Part shown: one piece after another, positions 34,670-44,500 of the stretch | How the letters are laid out: each line of letters opens with the position of its first letter | Numbering within the stretch: position 1 is the first letter of the stretch | From: Gnetum montanum | Taxonomy: Eukaryota > Streptophyta > Gnetopsida > Gnetales > Gnetaceae | Direction: 5' to 3' | Length of the DNA stretch: 64,000 bases | NCBI GenBank assembly: GCA_015680685.1 | Contig: MNCI01003975.1 | Location: 1,648,704-1,712,703 of the forward strand | Notes under the pieces: generated by a model | What the model was told of the DNA's origin: nothing | Databases searched by the model: none | The model's input: only the letters and a program-made list of their open reading frames with translations | Made by a program: the position numbers and the translations under genes

Positions 34670-35835
34670 ACAGTAGTTTCTCCATAAGCACTTTATGGAA
34701 ATCAATGGCCACCTTTACAAGGTGTGCGCAAATGGCCTAGTTTGATGGTGTGTCCCTGATGACGATACACTGCGCATCCTCTAAGATGCTCATGAGGGCC
34801 CTTGTGGGGGCCACTATGTTGGATGCTGCACAGCCATTAAGATCCTACTTGTAGGATATTACTGGCCCATAATCTTCAGGGATGTACAATGGTTCATCCA
34901 CTCCTGCGAATGATGCTAGAGAGATGGTGGGATGACTGCACGGTTGGAGGGACCTCAATAGTGGGTCTAGCCATTGGAACCCTTTGACATCTGGGGCATC
35001 AACTTCATGGGTCCCATCACAACCCTATCCAATGGAAAGGCATACATCATCGTGGCTGTGGACTACTGCACAAAGTGGATGGAGGTGGCCACCATCATCG
35101 ATTATTTTTCAAACACCATTGCACGATTTGTCCAACAACAAATCGTCAACAGGTTTGGAGTGCCACATGCACTCATCTCAGATAATGGCACTCATTTCAT
35201 AGGTGTCACTTTTCAAAAACTCATGCAACACTTGGGGGTCACCCATAAATTTACCACACCTTACCACCCCTAAGCCAATGAGCAAGTCAAAGTCACCAAT
35301 AGGGATATCACCAGGATCTTTACTCAAACCATTAGCAAATATAGGAGGGATTGGAGCACCAAACTCAACAATGCCCTCTAGGCCTATCGCTCCACCTGGA
35401 ACCTTTCTATAGGGTACTCTCCTTATGAGTTAGTGTATGGTAAGCTACCAAAACTTCCAATATAGGCAAAACTCCGGACACTATCCATGGCCAATGACTT
35501 AGGCCTTGACCTACAGCTAGCACAACATGAACAAATTATCAACTTAAGTGTGCTAGATAAGAATTGATTAGTGGCCCTATCTTCAAAGGAGATGCACAAG
35601 GCCTACAACAAAAAACAACATGACCTTAGGATTTGAAAGGTCACATTCCGATGTGGAAACAAGGTGTTGTATTGAAACCCCTCACATGTATCTCAACCGA
35701 CCAAGTTTTAAACACTATGGGAGGGACCTTACATTGTCTCTAAAACCTTTCCATTTGAGGCCTTGCTCATCCACAAACCTGAGGACCCCACACAGACATA
35801 GTTGGTCAACCAGCAGCAACTAAAACCTTTCTGTG
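34670..35835 (+). pseudogene. Integrase of the Athila-like element
   Basis: Zinc-binding remnant (HEGPCGGHYVG, about 34790; paired Cys near 34905). Catalytic core: INFMGPIT (about 35000), SDNGTHFIG (about 35178), then ANEQVKVTNRD (about 35271-35305), where the family has Glu and this copy reads Lys. C-terminal part: YSPYELVYGKLPKLPI (about 35410-35465) and LWEGPYIVSKTFPFEAL (about 35718-35768). Stops at TAA 35272 and TAG 35380, among others. The lost catalytic Glu means no integration activity even without the stops. Confidence 0.9.
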
Positions 35836-37470
35836 AGCTTCACTTAACCAGTGTTACCACCTCATCATCACCCAAACAACCTCATTCCATCTTTCGTATC
35901 TCCTCCTTCCCATCCAGTCATGGGGAAGACCATTTTCCATGCTGATCCATTCCACTACGCTCCTCACTCTTTTTGGAATTTTTTATTTTACACTTTTTTG
36001 TTTTTCAACATCATTCGTACATTTGCCAATTTTTGTTAATTTTTTCCTTTCTTCAATTATTTTTCCATTTCTTTGTTTTTGTTTATTTGTAAGTATGTGT
36101 GTGTTTCATTTCCAATTAATCGCTAATAAGCTGTCATCAAGTTTGGTGCGGATGGTCTTTGTTGCAACGGGTCACTGAAAATAGCCACTTATTTTACCTC
36201 ACTCCTATCCTCACATGGGTGTTCTTGGTTTTTGCATCTACTTTCACCTCATAATAACGGCAGTGAGTCCACATCATCCACCCATTAATCCACTCCATGG
36301 TTTTCCAATTCTTGGAAACATGCAACCCCATTTCACTTAAAAACATTATAATTAATGTGTGACTTGTGTAGTTCCTAGACTCAGGGATGACCCAATGGTT
36401 TGAATCGGGTGTGGCTTCAAGGGGAATGCAACATCTGTCATCCTCTTCTACCCCTTGGGCGACGAGAGTGCCCTTATGGATTTATTTCCACTCCAAGTCC
36501 TTCTCTACAAGGAAGCTCCTTGGTAGTTTGACCTTGCATGGTGTGGTCCTCATCAAAAAAAAAGAGAAAAAAAACATGAGGATTCAAAGCACACCCCTTG
36601 GTTGAATGCATGCACATAGGCATGGGTCTTTGCATGGTGTGGTTCCCACAAAATAAGAGAAAACACAAGAATAAAATCTTGACCATGTGGGAATTCAAAG
36701 CAGACCCCTTAGACCGCCTCTCAAGGGCCACAAGCATTAGTTATGGGACTCCCTTTGTCCCCCCTAACTTGGTCCCATTTCACTTCCTTCCTCTCATGTC
36801 TGTTGGAGTAGTGGTTCTCTACAGGTGCATTCCTATCCACTTGGGGGTGGTCGAGTCTTCGCATGTTGCTGCGATGTCACTGGATGTGGATGGTTTTGGG
36901 TCTAAACATAGGCAAGGTCCTATCAAGTCACTTAACCACAACTTCACATGGGGTTTCATGTGACCGATAATTGGAATTCCACTCTCACTTCTCTCTCTCC
37001 ATCCATTTCTCTCCCTGACTTACCTCACTTCCAGTCTTATGTTTTGGTCGTTTGTCATGATTCCTTTGAACTTCTCATGCCATGACAGGTTCTCATGGAT
37101 GGGTGTATTAACTTACGATCACCATTCCTTAGCCCCAGGGCCCACGAACCCCGGTGTTGGGGATATACAAGGGCTACAAAGGCTACCCCTTGCTATGGGG
37201 AGGACCTACTTGCATATTCTTGGTGTCGTTTGTTAGTTTCCCATCCTCTTGGTTTTTTGGCGGCTTGTTTCCATGTTACCCACCACTCGATTTCTTTCCC
37301 GCGGAGTCCTTTCTTACCACAGTCTCCTACCTATGACACTTTTTCTAGCTCGATTTCCCTTCCTTTTGTCCTTAGCTGTGTTCCAGGCCTCTCATGTTCT
37401 TCAACCACCTCAATTTGGTGTTTTAAATTCATCTTTTTGGGTTTTTATGTGTTGGTCAACGCTGCTCAAT
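35836..37470 (+). other. Non-coding spacer between pol and the extra ORF
   Basis: Pyrimidine-rich, with no recognisable domain. Several overlapping short open frames (35939-36178, 36598-36963, 37095-37472) lack family resemblance. A ~100-bp imperfect duplication lies at 36530-36599 and 36630-36711 (ttgcatggtgtggt... to ...attcaaagca). Confidence 0.5.
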
Positions 37471-37479
37471 AGGTGCGAC

Positions 37480-37577
37480 CACCTACGTATACGGGGCCCC
37501 ATATACGCAGCCCCCAACGTATACATGACCACGTATATGTGGCCTCATCAACGCAGTGCCCAACCCCCCTATATATG
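37480..37577 (+). promoter_or_regulatory. LTR-like internal promoter region with TATA box
   Basis: acgtatacggggccccata at 37485 onward nearly repeats acgtatacgggaccccgta of the 3' LTR (40282 onward). More units follow (cgtatacatgacc, cgtatatgtggcctcatca). TATATATG stands at 37570-37577, about 14 bp after the repeats, the spacing seen for TATAAATA in the LTRs. It probably drives the downstream extra ORF; this is inference. Confidence 0.6.
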
Positions 37578-37719
37578 CCTATTGCGCTTTCAAATTTCAT
37601 AGTTTTGCAAAAACATTGGGGGGATATTTTGCCATTTTTTTTGCCCAACTTCTTCCTAAGCACCTACATTCCATCACGCGTCCGCATCAACTAATCCTTT
37701 CCCTTTTAAGAAACCAGAG

Positions 37720-37983
37720 GTATGCTCTCAGTCATGCAGGGTGAAGCCTATGTGTAATTAATTAATTAGTGAATTGAGACTTTGCACCTCTAAGGGAAGA
37801 AACGAAAACAACTGTTAAACTCCAACTCATTCCTTGTTGTTTTTGGCTCTAACCCATGAATTAACACTCCAGGGGATTTAATGCCTATGCCAACAACATA
37901 ACTTAGTCAAACGGAGAAGGTGTATAAGGACCATTTTGCGCTACTTATGCACAATCTAAGAGGGTGGTTATGTTTGATTGCAG
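37720..37983 (+). other. Candidate leader intron before the extra ORF
   Basis: Donor aaaccagag|gtatgc (GT at 37720-37721) and acceptor tgtttgattgcag (AG at 37982-37983); the ATG of the extra ORF is the very next base. The 264-nt segment is AT-rich with stops in all frames. Splicing is inferred from sequence only. Confidence 0.5.
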
Positions 37984-39873
37984 ATGGCACCAAAACCAAG
38001 GCATCCAAGGGGCGAAGGACCATCCCAACCGAGGGACAAGTGCCCACGAACGGGAAGAGAATTAGCCATGTAGAAACCAAAGCACATGGAGGGCTCTCAT
38101 GCAACTGGTCCCCTCCACGAAGGACCTGATGTGGAATCTGTCCATCAGATTCCCAAAGAGGAGATGCCTAGTGAACAATCGCAGGGAGATGAAACTCCAA
38201 GGATAGTACCACAACTTGAGGTCATCTTGAACCAAGCTTGCCTTGATGCTATCAAGCCACAAGAAGTGTAACGAATGATCCTACAAGAGCTAAACTTTGG
38301 ACCATTTCTCAAAAATGCGCTAGAAGATGTGAGACTTCAATTGTAAAATTCTCCTATGTGGTCGATCATCACAACCAGTGGTGAATGGTACCTAGGAGAA
38401 ACCTATCTCTTCTAGAAAAATCGGCAACTAGGGTCCAGAGTAAGGATTAAGGACATTTATGTCTCTTACTCTGTAGAGGCAATAGCACAAGCTTTGGGGT
38501 TGCCAGAGACTGAAGCAGATGTGGTGGAGATCCCAAAACAAGCAGACCCTAAGGTAAAAGGGGAGTGGATCTAGTGGTACTATGGGGTAGATCGCAAGGA
38601 GTTTGGCACCCTAACCACTACGGAGAGGGTGTATTCAAAGATCGTGTCTTACCATCTAAACCCAATGGTAAGACCCAGTAAAATCATGGCATTCTCCACT
38701 CGTGCCTATGCCACCTTGAGTGGAAAGTTTCCAATGAGTCTTCCGCAGCTGATATTCTTGGAAATTAAAAAGAGGTTCGCTGAAAGCAAACGTGGAAGAC
38801 GAGCTCTCCCCTTCCCTTGCCTAATCAAAAAATTATGCAAATGGGCAAGGATAGCACACTGGGTCAATGATACACTCTGACATGCCTCGATTTCCTCATG
38901 GCGTGAAATGATGAAAGATAGGACTCCTGCCACTACATAGAAGGAGGAAGAGCAGCAACCACCTCCACCACCTATGCAAACAACAAGGTCAGGTTCGCAA
39001 ACTATTGTAGAACACATTCACGAAATTTAACAATTGCTCTTGAGCTAGCAAGAGCAATTTGGTAGGACTGGTGGAGGGGAAGACCCTTCAGTTTATCACC
39101 TTGCAATGAGCCACCTAGAGCACATGAAAAATTTTATTCACCAACAACAAGAAGAGCTAGCCAAGGTGAGTGCTAATGTAAGAAGGTTGGCCACTGAAAA
39201 TTGAAATCTGTCCATGGAGGAGGTTCGAACCTTGAAACAGAAATTTATCATCAAAGGCGCTACTTGGAAGAATGAGGCCCTGAAATTTGAAAAAGTCAAG
39301 AATCATTACAAGGACCAAGTGGGACTGCAAAAGGAAGTAAATGAGAAGCAGATTCAATTTGCAAAGGCCAAGCTAAACCAAGCACTCCAGTAGCTCCAAG
39401 AAGGAGGCGAGGTATGGCAACCTATCTTTGATGAGTTGAATGCCTACAATCAAGCTGAAATCTACCTCAAGGAGCTGCAAATTGAAGAAATGATAGAATA
39501 TATGGAGCTCTCCAACCTTTGCTATGCAAACCTATCCATGTTCACAGTTGGGAGACCACGGTCTGATTTGGACAAGTAAGTGGCTACCTCGTATTCTTTA
39601 TACGAGGGCAAGTTCCAAGTGCACAAAGTAACAAAGTAAAAATTGGAAACAGCAAACGTGGAACTCAAGGTTCTCCACACAAATTTTGAAGGATAGCGTG
39701 CGGTTGCAGAGAACTTGGCCCATCGAATGACTGACTACCAGTAGCTGCAGACATCAATTTGAGTGTTCGACATCGAATGAAAATAGTTCGTAGCATAGTT
39801 CGTCAACTTGAAAGAACTCTTCCCAGCGCTGCCATGCCCATGGAACAATCCTAGAAGAAAAGAGAAAAAATGA
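37984..39873 (+). pseudogene. 629-codon extra ORF after pol, in the env-like position
   Basis: One reading frame runs from ATG 37984 to TGA 39871-39873 with no indel, broken by about 19 internal stops, each one transition from Gln, Arg or Trp codons. The N-terminus is basic (MAPKPRHPRGEGPSQPR). The middle, about residues 155-300, has YVSYSVEAIAQALGLPE, WYYGVDRKEF, and ALPFPCLIKKLC. That block resembles the plant-specific 'putative plant transposon protein' domain of some retroelement ORFs (recalled, not searched). The second half is a long Lys/Glu/Gln coiled coil (about 39110-39700). No signal peptide or membrane segment is evident, so nothing supports an envelope glycoprotein. Function unknown. 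Confidence 0.75.
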
Positions 39874-40244
39874 GGGTCCTTCTAGAGGCTTTTTGATTAT
39901 CTCCAGAAGTTGCAGCTGCTGCGTGGAAGCCATCATTTGTGCCACTACCACCTCATGGGCTAGAGGCTGGTGAAGGATCATCGAAACCACCACCACCAGG
40001 GACGGTGTGATCTTCTCCGGCGATTGTTGCATCTTTCTACACATTAGGGAATCTAGGACTGGCAAGGTATTCAATTTCATCTATGAACACCACCATTGTT
40101 GTAATTTGTCCTTCTCTGTATACTTAGGCACTTGGTGCGTCATGTGTATATGTGTGTCAAATCATGTGTGTTGTAAATAAAAGTCCATACCTTCCAAATT
40201 GTAAGAGGAACTCGAGGACAAGTTTTTACTCAATCGTGGGGGTA
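39874..40244 (+). other. 3' untranslated region and polypurine tract of the Athila-like element
   Basis: No ORF supported. The polypurine tract caatcgtgggggta (40231-40244) directly abuts the 3' LTR. Confidence 0.65.
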
Positions 40245-41198
40245 TGATGAAGTATTTGATGGTCACTTCATCTACTAGGCCACGTATACGGGACCCCGTA
40301 TATGCAGCCATGTTGACACGGCCCTGTATATGCGGCCTCATATATGCAGCCCCATCAACGCATCCTTCCATGCGTCGATGTGGCCTCATTTATGCAGCAC
40401 CTATTTCGGCCTATAAATAAGTGGCCTCCTGCCACTCTTAGGTACCTTTTTGTCAATTGTAGAGAAGCTTTTAGAATTTGTTTCTATGAGAGTTAGAATA
40501 TTTTCCAAGTGCCCACAGTAGGTGTAAGAAAGGTGTCTAGCTCTTTATTCAAGGGCTAATGTACCTAAGCCCATTGGCGTGAACGGCAATAAAGACAAGC
40601 TTTTCAAGCATTTCTTGTAACAATTTGACTTAGCCATTTCTATGCATTTATAGTTTAATACTTATGTGCTTTAATCATTCATTTGAGTTTATGTTATTAT
40701 TATTGTAATCACTCTTACTCTCTTATAGTTCATAGAAGCCATAAGTACGATGATCTTAGACGTGAAACCCAACGCTTGGTAACCCAACGACACTTAACTT
40801 CTGGTAGCCAAGTAGCAGTTAGGTGATGCTTAGGATGTGCATGGAAGATGGGATCGAATACTTATGCTAGGATAAGTTAGGACATAGATTAGGATAATTA
40901 TAGATTATATAATATTGCATTCCTTACTTTCCATTATTAAATTAACATAAAAATCTATAATTAGTTTCCAAAAGATAAAGTAAAAAGCCATAAAAATTAG
41001 TTGCCTCGATCTCACTTAACCATTGCCACTAGATACTCACAAGTGAGGTTGAGAAGACAATGACCATTCTAAAAAAGGGTTTTGCTGGTTAAAGGTCTAG
41101 TGTATGTTAAGTGCTTACAGTCTACAGGATTCGACCGAGTCGCGTGTGAACACCCGTGATTCACATGGTTGGGCGTAGGGGTACCTAGCCGCTCATCA
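40245..41198 (+). mobile_element. 3' LTR of the Athila-like element
   Basis: 954 bp, TG...CA, with TATAAATA at 40412-40419. It has more U3 repeat units (tatatgcggcc, tatatgcagcc, 40295-40400) than the 5' LTR, plus about 38 extra bases near 40935-40972. Confidence 0.95.
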
Positions 41199-41325
41199 CA
41201 TGGCATAAAACTGGCAACACATATGGCCCACGATGAACTAAAACTAGCAAACTTGTTATTATTGTTTACAACCTAGTTTACATTCTAGTTACCTAGTCGA
41301 TTTATTGTCTATTATAGTTTGATCA
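41199..41325. repeat. ~37-bp minisatellite, part after the Athila insertion
   Basis: Begins with the second TSD copy (CATGG) and continues the array at 28060-28770: cataaaactggcaacacata, then gaactaaaactagcaaac and the tttacaacctagtttacatt unit. Confidence 0.8.
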
Positions 41326-41519
41326 CAAGATTTAACCAACATAGCCATACAATAATGAACAAGAATGTAAAACACATAACATGAATAAAACATTAAACAT
41401 CAAAACAATAAGCATCAAAACATATAAATGAAATTAAAATTTAAAAATAATAACAGTATAAATGTTTGTCACATACTGTGACAAAGGTTTAAACAAAACA
41501 TAAAATAATAAACTGTCTC

Positions 41520-44500
41520 TCAAGGATCAATGGCTAACTCTAGCCACAACATCATAAAAACATGGACATCAACTTCAAATGAAGTAACTAAAGACATAGC
41601 CAATTGATGGTGCTAAGGTGCTACTAGAGGAGGCTAAGGAGCATCTCCAATGTCATTGCCACTAGGGCCACTAGTGTCGCCTAGTACCTATACCACAATA
41701 ACATAAGTCTAATTAGTAGTTAACATAATATAAAGTAAAATTATAAATTAAATAAAATTAAAACATGCTAAAATAAAAATAACAAGAAAACTTGGGTGGG
41801 CTCTGGTGCAACATCTTCTGGCAACAGACTCCAAATGCTAACCTCCAAATGATGGAGGATTTGGTCCTCAGTCATGTGGACTTAGTCCCCCTCCCTAAGA
41901 TTAACACATGTTAAGATGTTGCTTTCATCAATCTTAGTCCATGTAGGTGGCTACCATGAAAACATAGTAGTAGTCACCTCCCCAGAAGTAGTAGAGACCT
42001 AAGGAGATGAGAAATCACTCACTATTAGAGAGCCTTCAAATAGTTTGAAGACACACTCTACCTGAATCCCCTTCACGAATAGCTCTAACTTGTGTCATTT
42101 GATGGATTTCTCTTTCAACCACTTGAGATAGGCTTCACATTCAACCTTATACTTCTTTTTGTGGTCTTTCTATGCATGTCCCTACTCTAGGAACCAAGCA
42201 CAATAGTCTCTTCACTCCCTAGCTCTATGTGCTAGCAGGTTCATTTGTAGTTTTCTCTCAAAAACCTATCTAGCAAGGGTAACCTTGCCATGGATGACAT
42301 TCCAATACTTTGCCCATTCGATCTCTTTAGTTCACAAGGAACTCTTGTTGGCCACTTGGGCCTCCACAAATTCCTTATGATCTTTGAGATCTCTATTCAC
42401 CTCAACTAGCTTCTTGTTTTTCCTTTCTAATGCTACAACTCATTTCCATAGGAACTGGTTGGAGCATTGGATTTTCCACAAATTTTTAGCGCATGAAAAT
42501 GCATATTCAATGGCACTTGCATACAACTTTTGTAGAACATTCTCTACATCTGATGGCAAGCTAGGCAAGGTGTTAATCTCAATGGGGTAGTTAGGATCCC
42601 ATCTAATCTTAGGTGCTAAAAACAACACAAAAAGACATGTAAAAACAATAAATGACCAAATAACCAAGAAACAAAAAAAAATATAACCAAAATAATACAA
42701 CTACAAAAACTAAAAGTGTAAGATAAGCTAAGTTCTTACCAACATCGAGAGCTATTTGTTGCAATTAATCACTCATGTCTTTATCCATTCCATGAATCAA
42801 TTTCCCCTTATCAGGAGTGTCCACTCACGGCTTCATGCGGAATGTGGGGGTTAAGGTAGTGGGCTGAGGCTCAACAACTATGACAAACATAGTGATCAAC
42901 AAATGATCAAGACCAAGCTTAAACATAATACAACCACAAAATTCAAACATATGAAAGAATATGCATATATATGTAGAATATCATTTGAAATGATAGCAAG
43001 GGATTCATCTAGCTATGAGGGGTCAAATATAGCATCAAAATCATTCAATGTAACATAGATAATCCCTCATCCTCATGCAGTTATAGAAGCTCCTCCTTTA
43101 GGTGCATTTGCTCCACCTCTACTAGTGCTGCTTGGGCCACCAACTCCTATTACATACCTACAAGACCAACAAAAATAAAATATAGAATAACTTAGCACAT
43201 TTTTCCTAAAATAAAATAACAACATAACCTAAAAACAACAACATAAAATGCAAAAACAACTGAAAACATAAAACATACTTGCAACCATGTTACATGCTTG
43301 GCTGAGTCTAATAACAAACCTCCTCTTGGAGGGTTGCTCAATTACTAGTGCTGCTTCCTCCATCATATGCCTCTTCAATTTGGCTCTAGCTACACCTTTA
43401 GCTTCATCACACAATATCTTGGCCTTTTCAATGTTCCTATGCTCAACCTAGGGCTCAATCCCCATGCTATCAGGGGAAGCAAAATGTCTACTACTAAGTT
43501 CCTTTGTTGTAACAAATAATGACTTCCCAATGTCCTTTGGTGGATTTTGTGCTTGCATGGTGGGATAAACATGTTTCACCTAAGGTTTAGAGAGTTGGGA
43601 TGGATCTAGGCTTATCCATTTTCCATCCTTCCTCACCACCAGGAACTCTGTAAACCTCCTCAAATATGTTGTGAAAAATTCATAGTGCATGTGGCATTTC
43701 ATAATGAGGTTATTTTGGAGTTTAAGAATCTCCCCACATAGACCAAAATCCAAATGACTAACTTGGTTTAATTGAGCATCCTCTAAAGGGACCTTCTTTA
43801 TGGTCCATTCCTATTCAACACCCATGATTTTTCCTAGTAACAACAGCTTAGGAAATGCCTAGGAGCGAAATAAAGGATATGCCTCTTTAGCCTCTACAAC
43901 TTGAAACTAGCTAAGAGAGAATCCCTTGTGGCCACAATGAGTTTCTAACCATCCTTCCACTTCCTCCTAGTGATCCACCTCTTTACCTACTTTAATGATA
44001 ATCTTCAAGCCCTTACTAGGAATGCCAAATATGTGACTAAAGATGGATTCATTGATGAATAGGGTGATAGGCACATAATGAACCTAGATGATGAACTTCT
44101 TCACATCTTTGTTAAAGGAGTCAATGATATTCACCATCTCAAGGGTAGGGATGGTTGGGCTAGAAGCCATGAAAAGATCAAGTAAACCTACATCAGTGAT
44201 GTTTGTTTGGATGTTTCTAGGTACCTTGCTAGCCAACCACTACTACACTCAATCAACATCATCATACTTGAGGATGAGAGTCACCTCAGAGCATCCTAAA
44301 ATGATCAACATGATAATGAAAGAGGAGGTAGCCCCTACAATACGAAAAAAGGTCAATTAGCTAAGGCATAGGCATGTTTCATAAAACCAAAAAATAGCAA
44401 GTATGACCAGTTAAAACCAAATTTATAGACATACCAGTAAAACCATTTAAGCACTTAAAGCTTAGACAACTTCTAAATTTACAATCATGAAAATGTTGAA

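Larger units (their letters stand above)
28776..41198 (+). mobile_element. Complete Athila-like Ty3/gypsy retrotransposon, TSD CATGG
   Basis: The two LTRs (28776-29650 and 40245-41198) begin TGATGAAGT and end CTCATCA. The flanking pentamers are identical: CATGG at 28771-28775 and 41199-41203. Inside are a tRNA-Asp-type PBS, gag, protease, RT, RNase H, integrase, a 1.6-kb spacer, a promoter-like region, a 629-codon extra ORF and a polypurine tract. The RT signature FFMDDFSTYG plus LNWQKSH and the RNase H tail DQKGTENVVANHLSRL are typical of the Athila branch. It is the most complete element in the window, but is inactivated by stops, a few frameshifts and a changed integrase Glu. Confidence 0.95.

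Noticed and set aside
36387-37744. Several overlapping short plus- and minus-strand ORFs in the Athila spacer
   Set aside because: They overlap in different frames, contain no motifs, and lie between integrase and the promoter-like region.
37984-39873. Envelope glycoprotein
   Set aside because: The position fits, but there is no signal peptide, no transmembrane segment and no Cys pattern; the protein is largely coiled coil.
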